From: Chelydra serpentina
Taxonomy: Eukaryota; Chordata; Testudines; Chelydridae
Length of the DNA stretch: 64,000 bases
Direction: 5' to 3'
NCBI GenBank assembly: GCA_037349315.1
Contig: JBAIAC010000059.1
Span: forward strand, 23,158,501-23,222,500
A program made the position numbers and the translations under genes. Of this stretch, positions 12,801 through 22,116 are shown one piece after another; position 1 is the first letter of the stretch; the number at the start of each line of letters is the position of its first letter. The notes below the pieces were generated by a model. That model made no database searches. It saw only the letters and a list, made by a program, of their open reading frames with translations, and was not told where the DNA came from.

Positions 12801-13649
12801 CATGGCTCCCAGAAGCAGCAGCATGGCCCCCCTCCAGCTCCTATGCGTAGGGGCAGCCAGGGGGCTCTGCTCTGCATGCTGCCCCCACCCCAAGCACTGC
12901 CCCCACAGCTCCCATTGGCCAGGAACCAGAGCTAATGGGAGCTGCAGGGGCCGTGCCTGCAGAGAGTGCATCGTGCAGAGCCACCTGGCTGTGCCTCGGT
13001 GGTGTAGGAGCATGCCGCTGCTTCTGGGAGCCACTTGAGGTAAGTGCTGCCCTGATCCCCCTCCAAACCCCTCATCCCAAGCCCCACCCCAGAGCCCTTA
13101 CCCCCTCCCACACCCCAACCCCAATTTTGTGAGCATTCATGGCCTGCCATACAATTTCTGTTCCCAGATGGGGCCCTCAGGCCAGAAAGTTTGCCCACTC
13201 CTGGATTAGATGGACCATGGGTCTGATTCAAGTCTGGCAGTTCCTAGCAGCAGATGCTTCAGTGGATTGTGTAGCTACACCATGCTAGGCAGAAACAAAT
13301 CCAGTTGTATGATTCTCCTTCAGTAGCCTTGCTAGCAACTTAATGCAGGTGAAGGCTACCCTTGGTTTAATAGCTCGGCCTGAGGACTTTGGTCTTGAAC
13401 CAGGACTAGCAGAATAGCAAAGGCTAATAAGGCAGTTTTGGCTCCAACCTGATTGGCTCCTTTTTACCATGTCTTCTCCCCAGACGTGACTGTGCCTTTG
13501 CTCTCCAGCACTCTTTGATTTGATAGCATGCCTGCTGAGACTGTTTGTTTTTTCTTTTCAGTTTGTACGACATCTACTTGAGTTCTGAAGTGGATGATGA
13601 ACTGAAAGTCCTGGAAGAGTCCAAACCTGGACTGAAGATTGTTTTGTGA
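721..13649 (+). CDS. NLR/NLRP-family protein, C-terminal leucine-rich-repeat region (partial, six exons)
   Basis: Joined exons: 721-891, 1816-1986, 2531-2701, 9043-9213, 11114-11284 and 13562-13649. The five internal exons are all 171 bp, start and end in phase 2, and are bounded by good AG/GT sites. Each encodes 57 residues with the ribonuclease-inhibitor-type pattern seen in NLRP proteins (for example LxxLxLsxNxLgDxGvxxLCqGL), i.e. two repeats per exon. The last exon encodes a short tail with a [10 protein letters not shown] motif and a stop. Family knowledge: NLRP proteins are cytosolic sensors in which a NACHT ATPase oligomerises and the LRRs restrain or sense. The effector and NACHT exons are not in this window and would lie upstream. 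The reading frame is intact throughout what is visible. I cannot say which NLRP it is: NLRP3-, NLRP6- or NLRP12-like are all possible, as is a reptile-specific paralogue. Confidence 0.88.
1646..1712. repeat. Short palindromic repeat (GGCCAGATCCTCAG family)
   Basis: The arms 'ggccagatcctcagttgg' and, inverted, 'ctggctgaggacctggcc' flank a short centre. Similar arms recur singly at 33509-33560, 33899-33957, 58905-58922 and 63195-63215, so this is a dispersed fold-back family. The transposon class is unknown. Confidence 0.6.
1816..1986 (+). CDS. NLR LRR exon B
   Basis: Acceptor ttccccacag, donor gtaagg. The translation has [14 protein letters not shown], the [18 protein letters not shown] core and [10 protein letters not shown] at the end. 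Intron A is only about 0.9 kb and carries a small palindromic repeat at 1646-1712. Confidence 0.88.
2531..2701 (+). CDS. NLR LRR exon C
   Basis: Acceptor gttcctcag, donor gtaagc. The translation has [35 protein letters not shown] and a LQALW end. The intron after it (2702-9042) was enlarged by the 5 kb Harbinger insertion. Confidence 0.88.
4112..4180 (+). repeat. tRNA-like sequence, copy 1, inside Harbinger
   Basis: This has an A-box-like tagctcagcg, a possible anticodon arm cccg-ctaaacc-cggg, and a B-box-like gagttcaatcc. The ends cannot pair as an acceptor stem, so it is tRNA-derived rather than a working tRNA gene. A second copy lies at 4436-4503. Confidence 0.6.
4436..4503 (+). repeat. 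tRNA-like sequence, copy 2, inside Harbinger
   Basis: Nearly identical to copy 1, with the better A box tagctcagcgg and the same B box. The flanking sequence is also duplicated (acgggcagagggatagctca before it, and the 'ccttctagctgcagatcgt' block repeated between the copies), so a unit of roughly 0.3 kb was duplicated in the transposon's 5' leader. Confidence 0.6.
4762..6057 (+). CDS. PIF/Harbinger transposase (DDE_Tnp_4 type)
   Basis: An open frame of 431 residues. The ATG at 4762 sits in a good Kozak context (A at -3, G at +4), although the frame stays open back to 4606. A helix-turn-helix-like segment ([15 protein letters not shown]) precedes the catalytic domain. The visible triad is D214 in [11 protein letters not shown]302 in ILGDPAYPL and E338 in [13 protein letters not shown], and the family motif [10 protein letters not shown] lies between the first two. 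The C-terminal CCALHNICE motif is also typical. It would cut and paste the element together with the Myb-like partner. No stop or frameshift is seen, so it could be active. It is followed by AATAAA at 6165-6170. Confidence 0.93.
   Translation: MEHDQITATVMAVMNTTRIVQEYMETENRELLEQQEARTRQYQPEESDEDMETDLSQKRPPRKVDIMVVMGLVDTVERRFWARETSTEWWDHIVLQVWDESQWLRNFRMRKGTFMELCELLSPALKRQNTKMRAALTVEKRLAIALWKLATPDSYRSVANQFGVGKSTVGAVVMQVARAITKLLVPRVVSLGNVQLILDGFAAMGFPNCGGAIDGTHIPILAPDHQASEYINRKGYFSIVLQALVDHKGRFTNINVGWPGKVHDARIFRNSGLFQLLQQGTFFPDQKITVGDVEMPIVILGDPAYPLMPWLMKPYTGSLDSSQDLFNYRLSKCRMVVECAFGRLKARWRSLLTRLDLSETNVPIVITACCALHNICERKGETFMAGWEVEANRLAAGYAQPDTRAITRVQQGALRIREALKTSFMNGQDAV
6165..6204. terminator. 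Convergent poly(A) signals of the two Harbinger genes
   Basis: AATAAA on the + strand (6165-6170) follows the transposase stop by about 110 bp. TTTATT at 6199-6204 is AATAAA on the minus strand, about 130 bp after the Myb gene stop at 6336. The two transcripts therefore end tail to tail within 40 bp, probably with overlapping 3' ends. Confidence 0.65.
6336..8300 (-). CDS. Harbinger accessory Myb/SANT-like DNA-binding protein (two exons)
   Basis: Exon 1 is 8300-7745 and exon 2 is 6835-6336, about 351 residues after splicing. The true start may be the later ATG pair about nine codons in. Exon 1 carries a Myb_DNA-bind_4/MADF-like trihelix: [19 protein letters not shown], then [15 protein letters not shown] and [17 protein letters not shown]. 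It is followed by an acidic stretch ([11 protein letters not shown]). The donor is a perfect GTGAGT and the acceptor is cccacag; exon 1 ends in phase 1 and exon 2 supplies two bases, so the frame is kept. Exon 2 encodes a basic, charged coiled-coil-like segment (KSRK, then [19 protein letters not shown]) and a Pro/Ser-rich tail. In Harbingers this partner carries the transposase to the nucleus and the ends. The frame is intact. Confidence 0.85.
7374..7663 (+). CDS. Third Harbinger open frame, possibly BEN-like (function unknown)
   Basis: This is an open frame whose 3' part looks like real protein: [19 protein letters not shown], then [20 protein letters not shown], ending at a stop at 7661-7663. 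An acceptor-like site (ctatttcaaccag, exon from 7367) precedes the ATG at 7374, and ATTAAA (about 7692) follows, so it may be the terminal exon of a spliced gene; no upstream exon was identified. The spacing of hydrophobic and small residues (Y-x-L--AL--DYVL----G-----K-AL----M--I-E-I-EIF) faintly recalls BEN domains. It lies wholly within the intron of the Myb gene, antisense to it. That it is coding is inferred from composition and length; the BEN idea is tentative. Confidence 0.5.
9043..9213 (+). CDS. NLR LRR exon D
   Basis: Acceptor cattcattgcag, donor gtaagt. The translation has [31 protein letters not shown] and [10 protein letters not shown]. The usual LCQGL is changed to IIHEGL here, making it the most divergent of the five cassettes in that strand-helix junction. 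Confidence 0.87.
9490..9695 (+). mobile_element. CR1 3' end fragment
   Basis: The stretch 'ggttatcccaaacctgcc ... cttcctctgaagcagcagg ... ctagatggatcactggcctgaccc ... ggcagttcctatg' is the usual CR1 3' untranslated end in the sense direction. It lies in the intron between NLR exons D and E. The remaining intron to 11113 holds nothing I recognise. Confidence 0.7.
11114..11284 (+). CDS. NLR LRR exon E
   Basis: Acceptor ctttccctgcag, donor gtaagt. The translation has [35 protein letters not shown] and PNCKLQQLV. This is the last repeat cassette. Confidence 0.88.
12245..12318 (-). mobile_element. CR1 3' terminal fragment (antisense)
   Basis: The reverse complement reads 'ggactagatagaccatgggt' and 'ctgatccactacagcagttcc', which is the CR1 3' terminus. 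It is short, with no coding part. Confidence 0.6.
12562..12577 (+). repeat. Poly(G) run, 16 bases
   Basis: An uninterrupted run of 16 G in NLR intron 5. A similar 14-base run is at 16369-16382. Confidence 0.95.
12595..13248 (+). mobile_element. CR1 3' end fragment split by a hAT-like element
   Basis: The CR1 3' terminus is seen in two pieces: 'gtcagagaggggatattgat' before 12658, and 'agatggaccatgggtctgat ... ctggcagttcc' after 13203. Joining the halves restores the CR1 end; the insert is listed separately. Confidence 0.7.
12658..13203. mobile_element. Non-autonomous hAT-like element, 546 bp
   Basis: The left end is cagggtgggcaaact and the right end, inverted, is caggagtgggcaaactt. The flanking 8-bp duplications are aattagat (12650-12657) and gattagat (13204-13211), 7 of 8 matching. 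The interior is GC-rich and non-coding. It is inserted in the CR1 3' end above, inside the last NLR intron. Confidence 0.8.
13562..13649 (+). CDS. NLR terminal exon
   Basis: The acceptor is a long T-rich tract ending tcttttcag. The split codon is completed by one base, giving [20 protein letters not shown] followed by a Lys-Pro-rich tail and TGA at 13647-13649. A short acidic tail after the last LRR (LYD-Y--EVDD-L--LEE-KP) is the usual ending of vertebrate NLRP genes. Confidence 0.87.
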
Positions 13650-14375
13650 GCAGTGCAGTTTCAGATGTGACCATCTGCTAATCACTGTCCTCTCCCTGTT
13701 TCTGCCTCTTTATCTGAACTCTTCATATATGCTGTTAACCAATGAGTTCAATGTAGAATGTTTTTATCCAAAAAAAAAAAAATTCATGGATCTCTGCAGA
13801 ACAATGTCCCCCAAGGGAATTCATGTATTCATGAATGCATCTCTATCCCCGAGGTAAAGAATACTAGGCATCTACAAGAACTGGGCTTTTAGCCTATAGA
13901 GGCAGCTCTAAAATGCCTATTTAATGGGTCAATCAAGATTTCTAGAGTTTTCCTTCAACTTAAGCCTGTCAAAAGCAGAACCACCTGGTGAATGTCTAGT
14001 ATTCAATAGATGGTGCTTTTGCTGAGTCTCTGGGGGAAAGTATCCAGGAACAAAGCAAAAATATTGACACTAAAATAACTGAAGTAATGCATTCTTCCTG
14101 GAAAGTCTGTTGGGTTTTTTTTGTTTTTTGTTTTTTTTCCCCTGGGAAAGTAACCTTGGCAGGAGCCCCTAGACAAGGCTGATAAGAGTAGGTGCTCACT
14201 TAATTCCGGGACTTTCTTTCTCTTGAAAGAACCCCTATAAAGCTGCTTTGTTACAAGTAAAAATGCTGCTCGCTCTTTCTGCTAAACTGAAAGTGAGTAA
14301 ATTTCTCAATTGTTCTGGCAAAAGTAGCTCTGTAGAAATGTCATTCTAATAAAGTTTCATTGCAAAGAATATGAG
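13650..14375 (+). other. 3' UTR of the NLR gene with poly(A) signal
   Basis: After the stop codon there is unique-looking AT-rich sequence ending at a canonical AATAAA (14348-14353). The cleavage site would fall near 14365-14375. No repeat was recognised inside. The signal supports 13649 as the true gene end. Confidence 0.65.
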
Positions 14376-16268
14376 ATTCTTATTTCTTCAGAAAGTTGTT
14401 TGATGCAAGTGATGAAGGGACACTAATGGTGGTTTGACCTACAACTTCAACCTACCTTTAACTGCTTTACGGCCAATCTGCCTTCAGAACCAGTATGCTA
14501 ATAATGGCTTTCCTTGATTTCAATAGAAATATATCAACTAGGCACACAATATACAAGTGGCAGCAGGGAACATCCATGAAGAGCACTAAGTGTGAAGCAA
14601 AGGCTTACAATGAGTCCTGTGGAAGACTGAGTGGAAAATAACTTGTTAGTACCCATCTGAGAGTCTAGGTTTCGTGCACTCAACACCCTGCTGGTACAAA
14701 CAGCAAGGGCTGGACTGGGGGAAAGGAAGATTGTTTGTTTAAAAAAACTAAACATAAGAGAGAAACAAAGGAGCTTTAGACCATACAGCCCACCTGCAGA
14801 GTGGCCTTTACACAGAGAAGGAAGCCCAGACAAATCTATTTTAATGTTTTCCTGGCTAAACACCTGGGTTCCACACTAATGCTCATGAACATAACTGGTC
14901 AATGGTGACTTCCAGAGATTGTTGAACAGCAGGAGCTGTTTGTGGCCTATGGTGCTTACAATCTCCCTTCACAAGGAAAAGCCACAGCTGGCCCAAAGGT
15001 TCATAATCAAGGATGGGGTTGACCACACTCAGCGCCATGAAGACTTGTTATAAAACGCTGGCTGTAATTTTGCAACTGTTTTCAGCCACCCCCATTCCCC
15101 AGGGTGGGTGGTAGTGGCAGCATGTCACCCCCTCTAGGGAATGACACCACCCAAATTGCACCCCCTGTGCTAGCAAAGGGGAATCCAAGTGCCATTTCAG
15201 TGAAAGTTTAGCCTACACAAGCAAGGGCTGAATCTGGGGAAAGGATGTTCCAGGACAGGCTACATGTGTTGTGACTAACCTTCGGGGATGTCTTCCTTAA
15301 GACTAGTCAGTTCTTGGTTTTTAATAGGGGCCAAATACTCTAAAATGGAGGTACCCTCATGCTCACACTCTGGGTCCCTACCCTTTGCATGTGCATGGCC
15401 TGCTTTGAGATGGGCAAAGTGGACCTGAGCTGTGGGGCTGCATGCAGCACAAACTCTAGTCACAGGAGGGTGCTTGAGGCAGAGATCTGGTTGGAGACCC
15501 ATTCAATTTAAGCGAGGGAGAAGTGCTGAGCACCTAGAGCAGGGTTTTGAGTGCATGGTTTGGACAGAGGAAAGGTCCCAGACTCCATTTAGATAGTGGG
15601 AGGAGATACCATATGGGGCACTGGGGAAGTGGTGTCTGCTTAACTATAGGGGCCAGTAGTTTTGAGGGTGCAGGTTGTGCAGTTGCTTGGGTGAATTTAA
15701 AGCAGACCTCAGCCTGACCTCTAGAGCTTGCTCTTGTAATTGTGCCATAATCAAATTGTGGATGCAAATAGTCAATCCAGTAAATTCATATTAGGATGTC
15801 CTGGTCTATAGTCAAAGTGACTGGGTTTGTTTGCAGATTAGTTCTGAGTAGTTTTTTAAAAAAAAACACTAAGCAGGCACACACCCTCAGGTGGCTAAAC
15901 CTATTCTCCATAACTCCTGTGAGTTAACCACTAGGTGTCACTATTTTGCCTTGCACCTGCCTGTCTTGTTACAATGGTAACTTGACTCTCAAAGCACTTT
16001 TACTAGCATGCTTGAGTGAATGTAATTCACTTCATTAGGGAGCTGGCTTTTGGTATCACAGCTCTGAGAGCACTAGGCCAGTCCTAGTTCTATTACATAT
16101 ACTCCCACTGTTTTATTTATTTTCTTAGTTCACAACATGGGAGCAGGGGGCCATGAGCCAAAATTATCTTTGCTTAGCAAGTACCCTGCCCCCAAGGTCC
16201 CTATTGCAGTGGGCAATACAGAGGGGAGGCAGTTTCTCAGCAGCAAAATCAGGTGGAAGGAGATATTT
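14376..16268. other. Intergenic, no recognised feature
   Basis: This follows the NLR poly(A) site. I see only short spurious frames, no repeat family I can name, and no splice-bounded coding exon. Confidence 0.5.
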
Positions 16269-16270
16269 TA

Positions 16271-16365
16271 CAGTAGAATCTCACACCTCATTTGGAACTG
16301 TAAATACACAGCCAGCAGCAGAGACCAACAAAGAAGCAAATACAGTACTTTGTTTAACAAACTAG
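16271..16365 (-). mobile_element. Deleted copy of the CAGTAGAACCTC (mariner/Tigger-like) element
   Basis: The sequence begins cagtagaatctc after TA and continues 'cacacctcatttggaactg', 'cagcagcagagacc', 'aagcaaatacagtact', the reverse complement of the better copy at 36226-36540. An internal part is missing and the far end is replaced by a poly(G) run. Confidence 0.7.
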
Positions 16366-17130
16366 GTGGGGGGGGGGGGGGGAACAAAGGAAAGCAACCA
16401 CCTTCTTCTTGGTGCCGTATGCTCTGTGAGCAGCCCAGCCTCAGAGCATGTGAGTCTGTGCTCAGTGGTGCAGAGTAACCTAACTGCACAGATGCCTTCT
16501 CTTTCCTCTGCTGCAGCCAATAATGATGGATATGAGTCACTTCAGGGCTGCAGCAACCTCGCTGCTGCTTCATAGGTTCATCTTAAAGGGCAACTAAAAT
16601 GCTCTAAGGGCTAAACTGTGGTTTGGAATGTGCACCCAGGCAAGGGAATAAGAAAGCCTCTTATACCTCTGCACAGGCTCCCCTGACTTGGAGTCTGGGA
16701 ATAGAGGGTTAAGGGGTGCTGTGTGCTCATTTATACCCTTCCAGGGCAGGTGGGAATTGAGTGGTATTTTAACTTTACAGCCCCAAAACACCAGGTAGGA
16801 GGAGCAGGAAGGGGTAATGTTTCTGCTTCTATTGGCCAGAACTAAAACTAGCCCGGGGGAGGGAGTTGTCTCCCTGAGCCCCTGTTCCTTCCCTGGTATG
16901 TTCCTAGGTCAGTGGAGCTTGGCACAAATCTAGCCCTATACATACACACGACCATTTCAGATGTCAAATAATTAACAAGTCATGTGAGTAAAAAAAGTGA
17001 ATAATTGGCTCCTCCTCTGTTTCTCTGCCAAGACCTGAACTCAGAGTTCTGCATTTCTTGTGCAAGAGCTGATGACATGGCTAGCACAACAAGCAGAGGA
17101 GAGGTTACATGTGTCAATGACTCACTCTAT

Positions 17131-18232
17131 CATAGAATCATAGAATCATAGAATCTCAGGGTTGGAAGGGACCTCAGGAGGTCATCTAGTCCAACCCCCT
17201 GCTCAAAGCAGGACCAACCCCAACTAGATCATCCCAGCCAGGGCTTTGTCAAGCCTGACCTTAAAAACCTCTAAGGAAGGAGATTCCACCACCTCCCTAG
17301 GTAACCCATTCCAGTGCTTCACCACCCTACTAGTGAAAAAGTTTTTCCTAATATCCAACCTAAACCTCCCCCTCTGCAACTTGAGACCATTACTCCTTGT
17401 TCTGTCATCTTCTACCACTGAGAACAGTCTAGATCCATCCTCTTTGGAACCCCCTTTTAGGTAGTTGAAAGCAGCTATCAAATCCCCCCTCACTCTTCTC
17501 TTCTGCAGGCTAAACAATCTCAGTTCCCTCAGCCTCTCCTCATAAGTCATGTGCTCCAGCCCCCTAATCATTTTTGTTGCCCTCCGTTGGACTCTTTCCA
17601 ATTTATCCACATCCTTCTTGTAGTGTGGGGCCCAAAACTGGACACAGTACTCCAAATGAGGCCTCACCAGTGCCGAATAGAGGGGAATAATCACATCCCT
17701 CGATCTGCTGGAAATGCCCCTACTTATACAGCCCAAAATGCCGTTAGCCTTCTTGGCAACAAGGGCACACTGTTGACTCATATTCAGCTTTTCGTCCACT
17801 GTAACCCCTAGGTCCTTTTCTGCAGAACTGCTGCCCAGCCATTCGGTCCCTAGTCTGTAGCAGTGCATGGGATTCTTCCGTCCTAAGTGCAGGACTCTGC
17901 ACTTGTCCTTGTTGAACCTCATCAGATTTCTTTTGGCCCAATCCTCTAATTTGTCTAGGTCCCTCTGTATCCTATCCCTACCCTCCAGCGTATCAACCAC
18001 TCCTCCCAGTTTAGTGTCATCTGCAAACTTGCTAAGGGTGCAGTCCACACCATCCTCCAGGTCGTTGATGAAGATATTGAACAAAACCGGCCCCAGCACC
18101 GACCCTTGGGGCACTCCACTTGATACCGGCTGCCAACTAGACATGGAGCCATTGATCACTACCCGTTGAGCACGACCATCCAGCCAGTTTTCTATCCACC
18201 TTACCGTCCATTCATCCAGCCTATCTCTCTTT
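17131..18232 (-). mobile_element. CR1 LINE, 5'-truncated, with open reverse-transcriptase segment
   Basis: This is the best CR1 copy in the window. Its 3' end carries the (TCATAGAA) microsatellite tail at 17131-17155, then the conserved 'cagggttggaagggacctca' (17157-17176, as written on +). The 5' truncation near 18232 abuts a CT-rich stretch. It lies in the intergenic region between the two genes. Confidence 0.9.
17224..18159 (-). pseudogene. CR1 reverse transcriptase, C-terminal fragment (311 codons open)
   Basis: An open frame covering the second half of the reverse-transcriptase domain and the C-terminal region. It has [20 protein letters not shown], the catalytic FADD at residues about 45-48, KFNKDKC-like [12 protein letters not shown], then [11 protein letters not shown] and [14 protein letters not shown] near the end. 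The 5' half of ORF2 (endonuclease, palm start) is missing through truncation, so it cannot move by itself. The lack of stops points to a young insertion. Confidence 0.88.
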
Positions 18233-18437
18233 CCTCTCTCCTGCCCCCAACCCTCACAAAAAAACTGGGAACCAAAGACAAGTCACTGCTGAAGCAGTCA
18301 GCTGAAGAGCAGATATATAGTGTAACAACAATAAATTGAATGTAACAAGCTGCTGTAGGGATCATTCAATGGGGACTGAATCAGAGACACCCCCCCTCTT
18401 GATCTAAAGAGCATGTGGCTCCACCCTTTGAGCTAAA

Positions 18438-18513
18438 GGCCCAGATTGTCAAAAGTATTTAGGCTCAGAACTAATGGAAGTTAGGAGCCTAAATACTTTT
18501 GAGGATCTGGGCC
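18438..18513. repeat. Palindromic repeat (GGCCCAGATTNTCAAAAGTATTTAGG family)
   Basis: The left arm 'ggcccagattgtcaaaagta' with tttaggctc is matched in reverse by 'gagcctaaatacttttgagg' with atctgggcc. It is a compact fold-back MITE, of unknown superfamily. Confidence 0.7.
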
Positions 18514-18519
18514 TAAGTC

Positions 18520-18690
18520 CATTAGGCAGTTAGCAATCACTGACATAAACCTCTTCCGCGGACAAGTTACTAGAGGGGGAACAAAGCCCCTCCCTCTTTT
18601 CTTTACACAACGCACAGTCAACCTGTGGAACTCTTTGCCAAAGGATGTTGTGAAGGCCAAAACTATAACAGGGTTCAAAAAAATAATTAT
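18520..18690 (+). mobile_element. CR1 3' fragment
   Basis: 'cctgtggaactctttgccaa', 'aggatgttgtgaaggccaaa' and 'acagggttcaaaaaa' form the C-terminal and 3' part of a diverged CR1 in the sense direction. It has no open frame. Confidence 0.7.
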
Positions 18691-18734
18691 CTGCCCTCTT
18701 TTCTATTTGTCTGGCTTCTCTGCTTGATCTCTTG

Positions 18735-18842
18735 TCACATGCTTAGATTATGAGCTTTTGAGGCAGAGCCCATCTTTTTATGCCATGCACCGTGCCTAGC
18801 ACAAGAAGGCCCTGACTGCGACAGATATGGCAATTTCCTGCA
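18735..18842 (+). mobile_element. MIR/CORE-SINE fragment
   Basis: 'agattatgagcttttgaggc', then 'gccatgcaccgtgcctagca' and 'ggccctgactgcgac', is the 3' half of the MIR-like SINE that is better preserved at 26701-26950. Confidence 0.55.
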
Positions 18843-19207
18843 GTATCTTTGGGAGAGCTGACTGTGTTACATTGAACTATCATTGCGGGCCAGGGATTGT
18901 ATGTAATTCCATGGGGGGGGCGGGTGACCACAGCTCCTGCAGGAACTAAGAACAGCAGGGGAGCGATTAGGCAGATTCACCCAGGTTGTAACACCTCCAG
19001 AGAGATGCTGCTATCTGTAGACTCTCACACCTACTGGTTCAGATTGGATTCTCCAGGCACCAACAGACAAAGAAAATACTTTTGGATAAATAGCCTGAGT
19101 TTAAACTGACTCTGGGCTTTTTTCTGATCCAGCAAATTGACAGGCCCTCTGTCCAAGGGAGGACTACAGTTCATAGGGAAGGGTTGAAAGGACTGACACC
19201 GACCACA

Positions 19208-19603
19208 CAGTAGCGTAGCCGGGGGGGGAGAAGGGGGAGCGGCCGCTCCTCCTGTGAGGAGAAGAGGCGCTAAGGCGCCGCCCGAGCCCGGCTGCGGGAG
19301 CAGGGCTCGGGGGGCGCTTTAAAGGGCCCGCGGCTCCTGCCGCTGTGGGGAGCTGCTGGCCCTTTAAAGCGCCCCCCTCAGCCCCGCTGCTGGGCCCGGG
19401 CTGCGGGGGTGCTTAAAAGGCCGGCAGCTCCTGCCGCTGTGGGGAGCCGCCGGCCCTTTAAAGCGCCCCCTGCAGCCCCGCTGCCGGACCCGGGCTGGAG
19501 CCCCAGGCCCTTTAAAGTGCCGCCGGGGTGAGTACAGGGGGAGCCGGGAGGCGCCTTTTTATAGCGCCGCTCCCTCTGTGCTCTAAACCTGGCTACGCCA
19601 CTG
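19208..19603. mobile_element. GC-rich hAT-like element, copy 1 (CAGTAGCGTAGCC family)
   Basis: The ends are cagtagcgtagcc and, inverted, cagtggcgtagcc. The target duplication is a perfect CGACCACA (19200-19207 and 19604-19611). The interior is GC-rich with several inverted 'ggccctttaaag' blocks. The right end has gtgagtacagggggag followed by ggcgcctttttatagcgcc. It is non-coding. Confidence 0.85.
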
Positions 19604-19611
19604 CGACCACA

Positions 19612-22108
19612 GCCCTAGGCTGGAGTTTAGGTGATCTCGGGTAAGCTCTTTTAGCATATGTGTAGGTTTTTTTTAATATATATGTTTTCTCTGTAATGCT
19701 TTCACCTTAAGAATAAATGTGCTTGCGTAGAAAGGACTGTGTAGTAACTTACAACAGCTGGCAAATATGCTGTTCATAAGCCTCTGAAGAGAAAGCAGCG
19801 TGCAGACACTGGCCTGTTTAGGCAGTCTGGCTTGCTGGGTGTATCACAGTGTAGGCAGGGAATTGTGCAGCCTAGAGAAACCCCTGGTCAAGAGGGAGAT
19901 AGATACAGGTCTCTGCTCAAGAGAGGTGAGGGCTGGGGAGCTGGGAGCCTAAAGTGGGTACACTCGAGGGACCACAAAGGGGGAAACAGAGGTGCAGTTG
20001 CCCTGAACAATAACTTCTACACAAAACAAGCAACAATAGCAACATTCCATAAGCTTAAATACAGCACGCGCCTCTGTGTTTGCTCCCTAGCCTTCGGGAT
20101 TGCAAATCCAGATTCTAACCCTGTTGCTGGCCCCTATCGCTACACTGGGCTGAGGAAAAAACCATCAGATTTTAACATTCCAGAACCATGAGAAACTCTG
20201 GATAGAACCTGGGGGCCAGTGGCTTCTTTTAAAGACTAGATTTCACTGTAGCTCAGTACTTCTCCTGTCCACCTGTCCGGTACTTCAATACTTTGTACTG
20301 AGAGTTGGTCACCCCTGTCCCATCAAAAATATTTTGAAGGGACAGGACATTGTTCCAGAATGAAAACTTGTGGCATTTTTTGATTCCCCCCCCACTTATT
20401 TTGTTAAAAAAAAAAAATTCAGTCCACTTTCTCTGCATTCTCTCTTCATCCCCACCTCCATTTTCCTTCTTTTCTTCTTCACTCCCTGGTGAAACAAGAA
20501 AAGGGGGAAAAAGCAACAACAACCCAATGCTTTTGGAGGAACACGGGGAGAGGATTTGTATGAGAAATTACCTGCAAACCCCCCAAACCATTGACGTATC
20601 TTGAGCTGCTGTATTTACGCCTCTTTTTGGTCATACTGGCAAGTGGTGTGATGTAAATGCTTAGCACGTGGTCTCCAGTCTCACCACTTCATTGTTCTAC
20701 TCCCTTGCTCCGTCTACTCATTTGGCATCAGTCTGCCCTCTGTCCTGTCACACACAGTCATCACTTTGCAGCAGCTCCTGCCAACAGGAACAACCTCCCT
20801 CCTCGGCTGTTCTGCCTTATCAACTCCTCACCCACCTATTGTTCCAGTCTTATCTAAAGCGATCTCTTTGCTCCCTTGCCTACCCCTCTCTCTCTCTGCT
20901 GCTGTTCTTCTCTGGAGCTGTATTATTTAACTCTGTAGAGCAGAGCACGACCAAGTTTGTAGGAGAAATGCAGTACTAAAGGAAATTGAGATGCACGCTG
21001 GGGTGGGGGTGACTTACAAGGTTGAGCCTCTCAAAGTTCCCGACCCTCCAGCAGTGTAGGGGAGCTGTGCCACTCCACTGCCCTAAATTCTGCTTCATCA
21101 GCCAGAGGAGAATCCCCCCAGCTGGGAGAAGGTGAAGGGAGAAATCTATCAGGCAGCATAGACCCCACTGGAGCATTGGATCAGCCCCCTTCTGTGTAGG
21201 TGGCACAGAGTTCATGGCTGGAGGAAAGGGAGTACAGCTGATGCAGTCCATAGGTAGCATAACAGCCCTGTGGAGCCACTGGCAACTAAGACAAGTTAGA
21301 CTTCAGGGATCAGGGCAAAGGTGGCTCATGCCCTGCCATAACACTGCAAGAAAGGGTTCATCAGCATTAGTTAATTCTTTCCTTGTTTGTTCATTTCTCA
21401 GTTTACACCTGGTGACCACAGCTGGCGACTATAAAACACTCCTATCTATTTTTTTTCCTAAGATCCCAGCCAAGCTATTCAGAGCTGAGCACACAGTGTA
21501 AACAGCCTCCCAGGATTCCTTCAGTCCCTTGTGACAGGGCCAGGCCTTCACCGGCACAGGGCAGAGGATGGGCTTGTCTGGAGGTAGTGCAGGTGTTTGG
21601 TACTCAGCTGCCGTTCCCTGCTCTTTGCTGCTTTCGCTTGTAACTTTCCCATCATTCTAACGACGATCTGGCAGAATGCTGGGCTATTGTGTGTATGGAA
21701 CATAATGAGCCAAAGAGGAGGTTTATCGATGTGATACCACAGAAATTAACATGCCCAGAGTTTAAAGGTGGAATAATTTGGGTGGGGGAGGGGAATATCC
21801 CTGAGGAGAAAGTTGTGCCATCTTTTAGAATTACCAACGATCTGGTATTGGAACAGTAGCATTTGGCTCCTGTATACTCTCCGGCCCTCATGTTCTTCCA
21901 TTCCTAATTTTAATGGACAGGATTCTCCCTGCTCTAGAATCAATGGGTGCATCAGCTTCCACTACAAACATGTCAGCCTTGTTGTCAGTAAATAGCCATG
22001 CAGTAACGATAGTTACATAGTAAGTAAAGGATAAAGGAGTAAGGAACTGATAGCACAAAAGCAAGAGACCCATAGGCTTAGACCTACCAGAATAACTGAA
22101 GCAGATAG
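19612..22108. other. Intergenic, no recognised gene
   Basis: The stretch is AT-rich with pyrimidine-rich patches (about 20440-20490 and 20860-20910). The frames here are short and lack family motifs. I see no named repeat. Confidence 0.5.
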
Positions 22109-22116
22109 CATAAGGC

